Part shown: positions 29,292 to 36,951 of the stretch, in pieces
Layout of the letters: each line of letters opens with the position of its first letter
Position numbering within the stretch: position 1 is the first letter of the stretch
Assembly (NCBI RefSeq): GCF_013410655.1
Contig: NZ_JACCFP010000001.1
Location: 248,001 to 312,000, forward strand
Length of the DNA: 64,000 bases
Reading direction: 5' to 3'
DNA from: Nocardioides thalensis
GTDB lineage: Bacteria; Actinomycetota; Actinomycetes; Propionibacteriales; Nocardioidaceae
Notes under the pieces: generated by a model
What the model was told of the DNA's origin: nothing
What the model saw: only the letters and a program-made list of their open reading frames with translations
The model's database searches: none
Program-made: the position numbers and the translations under genes

Positions 29292-31060
29292 AGGATGTCG
29301 AGGGCGTTCTTGAGGCCGGCCCGGTAGAGCTGCTGGTCGACGAGCTTGAGGGCGGCGAACTCCGGCGGGTCGTAGAGGCGGTACGTCGCCGCGCGACCCG
29401 CCGGGGAGCCGGCCTCGTCGAGGATGGCGTTGGCGGCGTAGCGCGCGGACTCGTTGGCGCCCTCCATGCTCGCCAGGTCGATGTCGGTCTGCACGAAGTC
29501 GCCGGTCATCAGCAGGTTGGGGATCTTGGTGCGCGCCTTCGGCCGGTCCTCCCACGACCCCGCGGTGTTGATCAGCAGCGGCGTCGCGTTGGTGTTGCGG
29601 CCCCGCTCGGGGTGCCACTTCACACCGGGGTCGAGGAACCAGGAGTGCACGATGCCGTCGGGCAGCTTGTCGCCGGCGGTGTGGTGCTCGCGGATCTGGT
29701 GCAGCACCTCCCGTGCGACCTCGCGCGGTGAGCACCGGCTGGCGGTCTTCTTGGTGCGCATGCCGGGCGCGAACCAGTCGGAGATGTCGACGGAGAGGAT
29801 GTCCTTGACCCGGCCGTCGCCGTAGTCCTCGGCGATGTCGCGAGATGTCCAGAACTGGCCCTGGGTGAGCGCCGTCAGCGCCCACGGCCCGTCGAGGAAC
29901 GAGATGTGCCCGTGCGTGATGTCGACCGGCTCGCGCAGGAAGTACTGGATGCCGACCATCCAGTCGGTCACCAGGTTGCGCATCCGACGCAGTGACGGGT
30001 CGAGGTCGAGCACGTCGCGGGTCAGGGTCGGGACCACCCGCTCCACCGGCATCGCGGAGACGAACCAGTCCGCCTCGACGCGGGTACGGCGGCCGCTGGC
30101 ACTCTCGAGCCAGGCGGCGCGGATGCGGCCGCCGCCGACGTCGTACCGCACCAGCTTCTGGCCCTTGACGAACCTGACGCCGAGATCCTTCAGGTGCCGC
30201 ATCCACGGCTGGATCCAGGCCTCGTTGGTCGGCAGGTCGAGCACGCGGTCGGGTGCGCCGTCGGCGCCGCGGCCCATCATCGTGTAGACGAACGCCTCGC
30301 CCATGTTGCCGATGGTGCGGGTGCTGGCGATGGTCTCCTTCGCGGCCACCAGGTTGCGCGTCAGGCCGGAGGCGAGCACGCGCTGGTACTCGTCGGACCA
30401 CTTGTCGGCCTTCACGAAGTCCCACCAGCTCGTGTGCTCCCACTCGCCGTACCGCCGCTCGTCGCAGCTGGTGAGGAAGACCAGGAGTCGCTCGACGAAG
30501 TAGGCCAGCTCGTGCGGCGGCACCGTGTGCCCGCCGAGGGTGTCGAGAAGGTAGCGGCGCAGGTAGTCGACCGTCAGCAGCTGCGTGGGGTCGGGTCCGA
30601 TGCCGAACACGAACGCGTCGGCGCGGTCGCCCGCGCGCAGGAACTTCGCACCCCAGTTGGCGACGAGGTGGTCGCCGACGGTGCCCTTGCCGAACGGGAT
30701 CCGCCGCATCGAGTCGGGCACGTGGTGGTAGAAGCCCGGGAAGAACCGGAAGCCGTGCTCGCCCGGGAGGTCGCGGCGGCCGCCCGTGCCGGTGCCGGGC
30801 ACCGGGATGCTGCGGGCCTTGCCGCCCCAGGCGCTCGGCTCGTAGACGGTGACCTCGAAGCCGCGCTCGGCGAGCTCGTGGGCGGCGGTGAGGCCGGCCA
30901 TGCCGCCACCGAGCACCGCGACCCGGCGGCCCGGTGCGGTGACCAGCGCCGGCGCAGCGAGCGCGTCCGGAGCGGCGACGGCGGTCGCGGCTGCGGCCGC
31001 CGCGGAGCCGGCGAGGACGGAGCGACGGGAGACCCCGGAGACCTGGGGAGCATCAGGCAT
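29288..31060 (-). CDS. Tat-exported FAD-dependent oxidoreductase
   Basis: 590 residues. A twin-arginine leader ([21 protein letters not shown], residues about 9-29) precedes a Rossmann FAD motif [30 protein letters not shown] (region about 44-73). Overall similarity is to phytoene desaturase/squalene-oxidase-like (HpnE, amine oxidase type) flavoproteins, with a C-terminal [28 protein letters not shown]-closing motif. The substrate is unknown; no carotenoid or hopanoid gene is beside it. A Tat signal on this enzyme type is noteworthy because most relatives are cytoplasmic or peripheral. The following SRPBCC gene reads in the same direction from 31,587. Confidence 0.8.
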   Translation of the reverse strand: MPDAPQVSGVSRRSVLAGSAAAAAATAVAAPDALAAPALVTAPGRRVAVLGGGMAGLTAAHELAERGFEVTVYEPSAWGGKARSIPVPGTGTGGRRDLPGEHGFRFFPGFYHHVPDSMRRIPFGKGTVGDHLVANWGAKFLRAGDRADAFVFGIGPDPTQLLTVDYLRRYLLDTLGGHTVPPHELAYFVERLLVFLTSCDERRYGEWEHTSWWDFVKADKWSDEYQRVLASGLTRNLVAAKETIASTRTIGNMGEAFVYTMMGRGADGAPDRVLDLPTNEAWIQPWMRHLKDLGVRFVKGQKLVRYDVGGGRIRAAWLESASGRRTRVEADWFVSAMPVERVVPTLTRDVLDLDPSLRRMRNLVTDWMVGIQYFLREPVDITHGHISFLDGPWALTALTQGQFWTSRDIAEDYGDGRVKDILSVDISDWFAPGMRTKKTASRCSPREVAREVLHQIREHHTAGDKLPDGIVHSWFLDPGVKWHPERGRNTNATPLLINTAGSWEDRPKARTKIPNLLMTGDFVQTDIDLASMEGANESARYAANAILDEAGSPAGRAATYRLYDPPEFAALKLVDQQLYRAGLKNALDIL

Positions 31061-31113
31061 GGCAAGGAACGTAGCCCAGCATCACCCCTTGTTGGCAAGG
31101 TGTCAGCAAGTGG

Positions 31114-31587
31114 TCAGGGGGCGGCGAGCTCCTCGGCCCGCCCCTTGAGCGCCGCCGCGTGCCGGCGGAACCCGTCGGCGACGCGACCCGGGCCGGCCAG
31201 CTTCACCAGCGGGCCGGAGAACTCTTCGACCGTGTCGTACGTCGTGGGCCCGCCCGCGCGCTGGGTCAGCCGCTGGTGGCGCACGCCGCGGACCAGGCCG
31301 AGCCGGGACGGCAATCCCTCGTAGCGGTAGGAGAGGACCGCGGTCGCCGTACCGTCCGCGGAGGTGGTGGGCGGCTCGACCGCGGTGACCCGCTCGGGGG
31401 AGCGGGTTCCCTTGCCGTTGGCCCACCGCACGTGCAGCACGATCGGGTTGCCGACGGCTGCGGGCTGCGGCGTCTCCGCGCGCACCACGAAGGGGTTCCA
31501 CTCGCCGTACGCCTCGGTGTCGAGCATGACCTGCCAGACGAGGTCGATCGGGGCGTCGATGTCGATGCTCGCGCTGGGGTTGGCCAC
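31114..31587 (-). CDS. SRPBCC (START/polyketide-cyclase-like) family protein
   Basis: 157 residues of the helix-grip fold that binds hydrophobic ligands in a deep cavity. Signature: ASIDIDAPIDLVWQVMLDTEAYGEWNPFV near the N-terminus (residues about 5-33), with the conserved YGEWNPF turn. I set the start at GTG 31,585-31,587 because the family begins just before ASIDIDAP; longer frames run into the divergent flavoprotein gene. It is 53 bp upstream of the FAD oxidoreductase and probably in one operon with it. Ligand unknown. Confidence 0.75.
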   Translation of the reverse strand: MANPSASIDIDAPIDLVWQVMLDTEAYGEWNPFVVRAETPQPAAVGNPIVLHVRWANGKGTRSPERVTAVEPPTTSADGTATAVLSYRYEGLPSRLGLVRGVRHQRLTQRAGGPTTYDTVEEFSGPLVKLAGPGRVADGFRRHAAALKGRAEELAAP

Positions 31588-31663
31588 GGGTGCATCCTGC
31601 CGTCGTGGAGCCCCAGGGGGAATGGGACGGAATGCCCGGGAGTGGTTGAAGGTTGAACCAGCC

Positions 31664-32686
31664 GTGAAGAGCATCGGGTTCCTGTCGTTCGGCCACTGGA
31701 CGCCGTCGCCGCACTCGCAGACGCGGTCGGCCTCGGACTTCCTGCACCAGTCCATCGACCTATCGGTCGCGGCCGAAGAGCTCGGCGTCGACGGTGCCTA
31801 CTTCCGCGTGCACCACTTCGCCCGCCAGGCCGGTACGCCGTTCCCGCTGCTCGCCGCGATCGGGGCGCGCACGTCGCGCATCGAGATCGGCACCGGCGTG
31901 ATCGACATGCGCTACGAGAACCCCTTCTACTCCGCGGAGGCCGCTGCCGCGACCGACCTGATCGCGGGGGAGCGGCTCCAGCTCGGTATCTCGCGCGGCT
32001 CGCCGGAGCAGGTCATCGACGGCTGGCGCTACTTCGGGTTCCAGCCGGCCGAGGGCGAGGACGACGCCGCCATGGCGCGGCGGCACACCGAGGTCTTCCT
32101 CGAGCTGCTCAAGGGCGAGGGCTTCGCCCGGCCCAACCCGCGGCCGATGTTCCCCAACCCGCCGGGACTGCTGCCGCTCGAGCCGCAGTCGCCCGGGCTG
32201 CGCGACCGGATCTGGTGGGGCGCCGGCTCCGACGCGACCGCCGTCTGGGCGGCCGAGCACGGGATGAACCTCCAGAGCTCGACGCTCAAGAACGACGAGA
32301 CCGGCGAGCCGCTGCACGTGCAGCAGCGCAAGCAGATCGAGGCCTACCGCGAGGCCTGGAAGGCCGCCGGACACGCGCGCGAGCCGCGGGTGTCGGTGAG
32401 CCGCTCGATCTTCGCGCTGGTCGACGACCGCGACCGTGCCTACTTCGGCGCGGACCGTGCGTCGACCGACCAGTTCGGAAACATCGACGAGAAGACGCGC
32501 GCGGTCTTCGGCCGCTCCTACGCCGCCGAGCCCGACCGGCTGGTCGAGGAGCTCGCGAAGGACGAGGCGATCGCCGCCGCCGACACACTGCTGCTGACGA
32601 TCCCCAACCAGTTGGGCGTCGACTACAACGCGCACGTGCTGGAGAGCATCCTCACCCACGTGGCGCCGGGGCTCGGCTGGCGCTGA
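31664..32686 (+). CDS. LLM-class flavin-dependent oxidoreductase
   Basis: 340 residues of the bacterial luciferase-like (LLM) TIM-barrel family, which uses F420 or FMN. Features: KSIGFLSFGHW at the N-terminus, AEELGVDGAYFRVHHFARQ, a family-wide TSRIEIGTGVIDMRYENP segment and the LQLGISRGSPEQVIDGW motif. GTG 31664 gives the usual N-terminus just before the first strand; ATG 31622 would add 14 residues. Divergent from the SRPBCC gene by 76 bp. Substrate cannot be predicted. Confidence 0.85.
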   Translation: MKSIGFLSFGHWTPSPHSQTRSASDFLHQSIDLSVAAEELGVDGAYFRVHHFARQAGTPFPLLAAIGARTSRIEIGTGVIDMRYENPFYSAEAAAATDLIAGERLQLGISRGSPEQVIDGWRYFGFQPAEGEDDAAMARRHTEVFLELLKGEGFARPNPRPMFPNPPGLLPLEPQSPGLRDRIWWGAGSDATAVWAAEHGMNLQSSTLKNDETGEPLHVQQRKQIEAYREAWKAAGHAREPRVSVSRSIFALVDDRDRAYFGADRASTDQFGNIDEKTRAVFGRSYAAEPDRLVEELAKDEAIAAADTLLLTIPNQLGVDYNAHVLESILTHVAPGLGWR

Positions 32687-32689
32687 GCG

Positions 32690-33031
32690 CTACAGCAGTA
32701 CGGCGTCCGGCGCGATCGCGTCGAGGGTCCGCGGCGGCAGCTCGCCCGCGGCGAACACGTCGACCGAGGCGCCCAGGATCTCGTTGAGCTGCCGGTGCAT
32801 CCACAGGCTGGCCAATAAGCTCACCGGCCGGTCCTCGAAGAACACCAGGTCGATGTCGGAGCCGTCGTGGTCGGTGCCGCGGGCGACCGAGCCGAACACG
32901 TGCACGTCGCGGCCGCCGTACGACTGGACCACGTCGAGCACCTCGTCGCGGTGGCGGAGCAGCGCCTCGGCGCGCGGCCCGGCCCCGGAGAACGTCTCCG
33001 GCTCCAGCACCCGCGCGCGCTTGCCCGTCAT
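32690..33031 (-). CDS. minimal nucleotidyltransferase (MNT) domain protein
   Basis: 113 residues with the pol-beta-like nucleotidyltransferase signature HVFGSVARGTDHDGSDIDLVFF: GS-x-ARG then two Asp (SDIDL) that bind metal. MNT proteins are frequently antitoxins that AMPylate a HEPN toxin partner encoded beside them; here no HEPN gene is adjacent (neighbours are an LLM flavoprotein and a hydrolase). C-terminal DVFAAGELPPRTLDAIAPDAVLL matches stand-alone MNT proteins. Confidence 0.78.
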   Translation of the reverse strand: MTGKRARVLEPETFSGAGPRAEALLRHRDEVLDVVQSYGGRDVHVFGSVARGTDHDGSDIDLVFFEDRPVSLLASLWMHRQLNEILGASVDVFAAGELPPRTLDAIAPDAVLL

Positions 33032-33087
33032 GCACCGACAACGCGGTGGGACCGTCGGGGGTCACGCGCGGCTGGGAGGATCGAGCT

Positions 33088-33936
33088 GTGCACCGCCGGA
33101 CCGTCCTCCGTCTCGCCGGGTTGGGTACTGCGGCCATGGCACTGACGAGCTGCGACCAGGAGGAGCCCGTGATGTCCGAGAGCACCGAGGCGGCGCGTGC
33201 CGTCACCCGGCACGCCTACGGCGACGACCCGAGCCAGTACGGCGAGCTGCACCTGCCGTCCGGCACCCCCCACGGTGTCGTGGTGGTCGTGCACGGCGGG
33301 TTCTGGAAGGCGCAGTACGACGCCGACGCCCTCGGCACACCGCTCGCCCGCTCGCTGGCCGGGCACGGGTGGGCGGCCTGGAACCTGGAGTATCGCCGCG
33401 TCGGCACCGGGCCCGGTGGCGGCGGAGGCGCGCCGGAGACGTTCGACGACGTCGCGGCCGGGATCGACCTGCTCGCGACGCTGGACCTCGACACCTCGAC
33501 CGTGGTCACGCTCGGGCACAGCGCCGGTGGCCACTTGGCCGCCTGGGCCGCCGCCCGCGGTCGCTACGGATGGGCCGACGAGGTGCCGGTCACGCACGTG
33601 ATCAGCCAGGCAGGCGTCCTCGACCTGCGCGCCGGAGAGGAGCTCGGCGGGGGCGCGGCCACCGCGCTGCTCGGTCACCCGCCGACGGAGGCTGACGAGC
33701 GCTTCGACCCCGCGCAGCAGGTGCCGCTCGCCGTACCCGTCTGGTGCGTGCACGCGCGGGACGACGAGGACGTGCCGTTCGAGCAGTCCGCGTCGTACGT
33801 CGAGAGAGCGACCGCCGCCGGCGCGGACGCCACCCTGATCGAGGTCGAGGGCGGCCACTTCGGTGTCGTCGACACCGGCTCGGCCGCGTGGACGCGCCAG
33901 CTGGAGCTGCTGGCGGATGTCACGCAGGACACCTAG
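33088..33936 (+). CDS. alpha/beta hydrolase lipoprotein
   Basis: 282 residues, an exported esterase-like alpha/beta hydrolase related to kynurenine formamidase/BD-FAE types. N-terminal HRRTVLRLAGLG twin-arginine-like leader ends in lipobox ALTSC (Cys22), so it is probably a lipoprotein. Oxyanion motif VHGGFW (His69-Gly-Gly), nucleophile Ser145 in GHSAGG, acid in VHARDDEDVPF and His in EGGHFG. GTG 33088 follows GGGAGGA at 33,074-33,080. Substrate unknown. Confidence 0.82.
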   Translation: MHRRTVLRLAGLGTAAMALTSCDQEEPVMSESTEAARAVTRHAYGDDPSQYGELHLPSGTPHGVVVVVHGGFWKAQYDADALGTPLARSLAGHGWAAWNLEYRRVGTGPGGGGGAPETFDDVAAGIDLLATLDLDTSTVVTLGHSAGGHLAAWAAARGRYGWADEVPVTHVISQAGVLDLRAGEELGGGAATALLGHPPTEADERFDPAQQVPLAVPVWCVHARDDEDVPFEQSASYVERATAAGADATLIEVEGGHFGVVDTGSAAWTRQLELLADVTQDT

Positions 33937-33947
33937 CGGTATGGGCG

Positions 33948-34008
33948 AGGCGCCAGGGGGCACTGTGGCTCGTGCTAGCAAGACACACAGCGCCCTGCCC
34001 TGACGCCT
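33948..34008 (+). terminator. long inverted repeat, probable terminator of the hydrolase gene
   Basis: AGGCGCCAGGGGGCACTGTG (33,948-33,967) pairs with CACAG-CGCCCTGCCCTGACGCCT (33,986-34,008) apart from small bulges, around an 18-nt loop. It begins 11 bp after the stop codon. No T-run follows. Confidence 0.45.
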
Positions 34009-34055
34009 CTGGCACAAGAGGGTAGGGCATCCTCCCAAGGAAAGGCCCGAGAGAG

Positions 34056-34358
34056 ATGGCATCCACGCACGCACCCGGCACGGCCCACTACGCGACCGAC
34101 CGCCGGATCAGCACCGAGACCAAGGCGTCCTTCAAGACCACCGAGTTCGTCTTCTACATCCTGGCCGTCATCGGGCTACTCATCGCCTCGGCGGTGGCCG
34201 ACAGCGGGTCGGACTTCGGCACCCAGGAGGTGTGGTTCTACATCACCCTGCTGACGATCGGCTACATGGTCAGCCGCGGCCTCGCGAAGTCCGGCAGCCG
34301 CGAGCACTTCGATGACTCGACCGGCGCGAACAGCGGCCGGGGACACGACCACCGCTGA
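34056..34358 (+). CDS. small two-helix membrane protein
   Basis: 100 residues, conserved type in actinobacteria but of unknown role. Hydrophilic N-terminus (about 1-30, HYATDRRISTETKASFKTTE), two hydrophobic helices (about 31-47 and 59-74) and a hydrophilic C-terminus rich in Ser, Gly and His. Both ends should lie on the same side of the membrane. Ribosome site AAGGAAAGG about 10 bp before the ATG. Confidence 0.75.
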   Translation: MASTHAPGTAHYATDRRISTETKASFKTTEFVFYILAVIGLLIASAVADSGSDFGTQEVWFYITLLTIGYMVSRGLAKSGSREHFDDSTGANSGRGHDHR

Positions 34359-34377
34359 CGCCTCGAAGACACGCAGC

Positions 34378-34416
34378 ACGGCCCCTGACCCCGCGCGGGG
34401 TCAGGGGCCGTTTGTC
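34378..34416. terminator. bidirectional intrinsic terminator
   Basis: Perfect 15-bp stem ACGGCCCCTGACCCC / GGGGTCAGGGGCCGT around a GCGC loop, followed by TTTGTCTT on the plus strand. It lies between the stop of the small membrane protein gene and the stop of the YajQ-family gene and can serve both. Strongest terminator in the window. Confidence 0.85.
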
Positions 34417-34439
34417 TTGGAAGGGCGTTGGGCCCGACG

Positions 34440-34931
34440 TCACCGGTAGTTGGTGAACTGCACCGCGAAGTCGTAGTCCTGGCTCTTGACCAGCGCGATC
34501 ACGGCCTGGAGGTCGTCCCGCTTCTTCGACGACACCCGCAGCTCGTCGCCCTGGATCTGCGCCTTGACGCCCTTGGGGCCCTCGTCGCGGATCAGCTTGC
34601 TGATCTTCTTCGCGTCCTCGGAGGAGATGCCCTCCTTGAGGGTGATGCCGATCTTGGAGACCTGGCCCGACTGGCGCGGCTCGGAGGCGTCGAGGATCTT
34701 CAGCGACTGCTGGCGCTTGATCAGCTTGTCCTGGAAGACGCTGAGCACCGCGCTGGCGCGGTCGTCGGCCGACGCCTCGATCTCGATCGCGTGCTCGCCC
34801 TTCCACTCGATCTTGGCGCCGGTGCCCTTGAAGTCGAACCGGGTCGCGATCTCGCGGGCGGTCTGGCCGAGGGCGTTGTCGACCTCCTGCCGGTCGATCT
34901 TGCTGACGATGTCGAAGGACGAGTCGGCCAT
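34440..34931 (-). CDS. YajQ-family nucleotide-binding protein
   Basis: 163 residues, the full length of the YajQ (DUF520) family of cytosolic proteins with two RNP-like folds. Signatures: [20 protein letters not shown] at the N-terminus, [13 protein letters not shown], and the C-terminal [31 protein letters not shown] (region about 133-163). The family binds cyclic di-GMP in Xanthomonas and nucleic acid or nucleotide elsewhere. Last chromosomal protein gene before the mobile element. Confidence 0.93.
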   Translation of the reverse strand: MADSSFDIVSKIDRQEVDNALGQTAREIATRFDFKGTGAKIEWKGEHAIEIEASADDRASAVLSVFQDKLIKRQQSLKILDASEPRQSGQVSKIGITLKEGISSEDAKKISKLIRDEGPKGVKAQIQGDELRVSSKKRDDLQAVIALVKSQDYDFAVQFTNYR

Positions 34932-35026
34932 GGCTCACTGCTCCAGTCGATTGGGTCGGGCGGGACGTGCTGCGCTATTGTTTCGCGTCGTCCTCGCCCG
35001 GCCAACACCGGTGCGGAGACAAGCCC

Positions 35027-35108
35027 GGCAGGTTGCCCGAGCGGCCAAAGGGAGCTGACTGTAAATCAGCCGGCATTGCCTACAGTGGTTCGAATCCACT
35101 ACCTGCCA
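35027..35108 (+). tRNA. tRNA-Tyr (anticodon GTA)
   Basis: The acceptor arms GGCAGGT (35,027-35,033) and ACCTGCC (35,101-35,107) pair fully, with A 35,108 as discriminator. The anticodon stem GCTGA/TCAGC holds the loop CTGTAAA with GTA at 35,061-35,063; a long variable arm follows (class II tRNA, as expected for Tyr), then the T arm CAGTGG-TTCGAAT-CCACT. CCA is not encoded (ACCG follows). The 3' half is the attachment site of the element on its right. Confidence 0.95.
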
Positions 35109-35110
35109 CC
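35061..35110 (+). other. probable attL: element junction in the tRNA-Tyr 3' half
   Basis: A tyrosine integrase gene ends 126 bp beyond the tRNA 3' end, the arrangement of elements that insert in a tRNA gene and rebuild its 3' end. The crossover core must lie within the anticodon-loop-to-3'-end region. A second copy (attR) of the T arm or acceptor end is not found further right in the window, so exact limits cannot be set. Confidence 0.55.
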
Positions 35111-35118
35111 GGCGCAAG

Positions 35119-35164
35119 AAACGGCCCCTGACCAGCGGAAACGTTTGGCCGGGGGCCGTTTCGC
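35119..35164. terminator. hairpin terminator between tRNA-Tyr and integrase
   Basis: AAACGGCCCC (35,119-35,128) pairs with GGGGCCGTTT (35,152-35,161); part of the 23-nt interval can extend the stem. It starts 10 nt after the tRNA and would end tRNA transcription; for the leftward operon it lies beyond the integrase stop. Confidence 0.6.
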
Positions 35165-35235
35165 GTTGTCCGGCGGGCACCGGCTGGCACCGGCTGGTTA
35201 CGGCCGCTCGTCCCATATTTGTCCCACGGGAACGA

Positions 35236-36645
35236 TCAGGCATCACTCGGGCCGTTCCGGAAGACGTCGACTCGCCGGCGTGCCTCGTCTTCGCGGCCGT
35301 CGAGGCAATGCGCGTAGACGCGGTGAAGTACGGCGACGCTGTGACCGGCCCACGCCGCTACCCGGGCCGACGGGACGCCAGCCTCGAGCCACGTCGACAC
35401 GCAGGCGTGCCGGAGGTCATACGGCCGGGCAGCTAAGGGCGACGCGACTTGTTGTTCCGTCAGTGCATTCGACCTGGCGGCAGCCCACACGCGGTAAACG
35501 GTCTTCATGCTCACCGGATTGCCGAACGGGGGAGAGACGGGTCGGCCGAAGCGACCGATTCGGGTAGGGAACAGCAACCCACCAGCACCCACGCCGAACC
35601 TGTCGATGTGCCAGCGCAGCGCCCCGACCAACTGCGGGTCTGCGGGCACTGGCCGGGTCTCCTTCGTGTTGCGATGCTTGAGCCCGCGAATCTCACCCGG
35701 CTGACCGTCGTCGGTCCATGCCGACCCAGGATCTTGGTACGACCCCGCCAGTACCAGCTGACCCCACCCTGAGTCTGGCAGCATGCAGTCGCGGTCGTGT
35801 AGGAGTCGTGCCTCTGCCGGGCGGAGCGCCGCGAAGTACATACACGCGAAGTACGCGTAGAGCGACGGTTCGATGTGCTTGACCGCGTCTAGCAGATCTG
35901 TGGCCTGTTGCGGATTGGCCACCGATCGGACGTCGATCGCGGTCACTTGGCGCTGGCGCTTTGTCTTCACCTGCTTGAGCGGATTGCCAGGAAGACGGCC
36001 TTGCTCGACGGCCAAAACGAGCGCACCCGAAAGGGCCGCTCGTTTCACCGCAATCGTCGAGGTCGCTGCCACCGTCCCGTCGAGCTTGCGACCGATCGCC
36101 GTCAGCGCGCGCCGCAAAACGTCGGGATCCGCGAGGTCGTTCAGGAGCAAGGATTCGCGACGGATCCATTCGATCGCGTCGGCGAGGTGCTCAGGCGGAT
36201 CGGGTGACCGCCGGCGAGCCGGCGGGTTGAACGCCCAACCACGAAGGGCCTTCCGGAGTAGTGCCGCTTCGGAGAATTCCGCGTCTGAACGCACGAGGGC
36301 GACCGTCACGGTGACCAGACCGTTCGCCGTGCTCTTGCGGTGTTTCGGAGCGGCGTCGGGCCACTTCGCATCCATAAAATCCATGGCGTGCTCGAACCAG
36401 GTCAGGGGCGGACCAGCGGTCTGGGAGGCCATCGAGAGCGGCACGCCAGACTCGACGATGAAGGCCTCACCCTTCCTGGCGGCCGTCACCAGTGACGCTC
36501 GAAACGACTCCGCGAGACTTGCTGTCTGGAAGGCCCGACTGAACCTCTTCGTTTCGACCCGCCAGGGCACGCGGTAGCCCTTTCCGGACTTGCGGGCGTA
36601 CGTCTCCGTCTTCCAGATCCGCACGTCGAACGACGTTGCGCTCAT
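35236..36645 (-). CDS. int: tyrosine site-specific integrase
   Basis: 469 residues; catalyses integration at, and with Xis excision from, the tRNA-Tyr site. An N-terminal arm-binding region (KSGKGYRVPWRV... typical of AICE integrases) and SAM-like core-binding domain precede the catalytic domain. Catalytic residues visible: Arg275 (ALRPAEARL), Tyr409-x-x-Arg412-His413 (PYDLRHAC; Tyr replaces the usual His of HxxR, which is common in actinobacterial members), His435 (AGHS) and nucleophile Tyr444 (HRVYAH). ATG overlaps the xis stop (ATGA). Last gene of the leftward operon. Confidence 0.93.
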   Translation of the reverse strand: MSATSFDVRIWKTETYARKSGKGYRVPWRVETKRFSRAFQTASLAESFRASLVTAARKGEAFIVESGVPLSMASQTAGPPLTWFEHAMDFMDAKWPDAAPKHRKSTANGLVTVTVALVRSDAEFSEAALLRKALRGWAFNPPARRRSPDPPEHLADAIEWIRRESLLLNDLADPDVLRRALTAIGRKLDGTVAATSTIAVKRAALSGALVLAVEQGRLPGNPLKQVKTKRQRQVTAIDVRSVANPQQATDLLDAVKHIEPSLYAYFACMYFAALRPAEARLLHDRDCMLPDSGWGQLVLAGSYQDPGSAWTDDGQPGEIRGLKHRNTKETRPVPADPQLVGALRWHIDRFGVGAGGLLFPTRIGRFGRPVSPPFGNPVSMKTVYRVWAAARSNALTEQQVASPLAARPYDLRHACVSTWLEAGVPSARVAAWAGHSVAVLHRVYAHCLDGREDEARRRVDVFRNGPSDA

Positions 36646-36833
36646 GCGACTACGTCCTCGTGCTCACTCAGCCACTTGTCGAAGTCTGCACGTCGGATCC
36701 GCAGCTTGCCGTTGGGCAGCTTTATGCAGCGCGGCCCGCGACCTTTCGCTCGCCAGTCGTGGAACGTCGACCTGGCGACGCCGAGTTCCGTGCACACCTC
36801 ATCGACGGTCAGATGTCGGTTGCTCGTGCTCAC
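36642..36833 (-). CDS. xis: excisionase, MerR-type helix-turn-helix
   Basis: 63 residues with a single winged HTH: HLTVDEVCTELGVARSTFHDWRAKGRGP, then CIKLPNGKLRIRRADFDKWL, the pattern of AlpA/Xis-type DNA-binding proteins (DUF/HTH_17). Coupled to int by ATGA, as in other AICEs, where it directs excision. GTG 36,831-36,833 is chosen because GGGAGGA lies 8 bp upstream; longer frames lack a site. 118 bp separate it from rep. Confidence 0.85.
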   Translation of the reverse strand: MSTSNRHLTVDEVCTELGVARSTFHDWRAKGRGPRCIKLPNGKLRIRRADFDKWLSEHEDVVA

Positions 36834-36951
36834 ATTCGCTTCCTCCCGAGAAGCCCCGCCGGCATCTGCCGGAGGGAGGGGTGATGTCGAGCGCCTTGGC
36901 GCTGGTTGTCGCGGCCTCCCGACGTGGATGGTTGGGTCTCCGTGCTGGCGG

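Noticed and set aside
31622..31663. ATG 31622 as start of the LLM flavoprotein
   Set aside because: Adds 14 residues (MGRNAREWLK...) before the conserved first strand; GTG 31664 gives the family's usual N-terminus.
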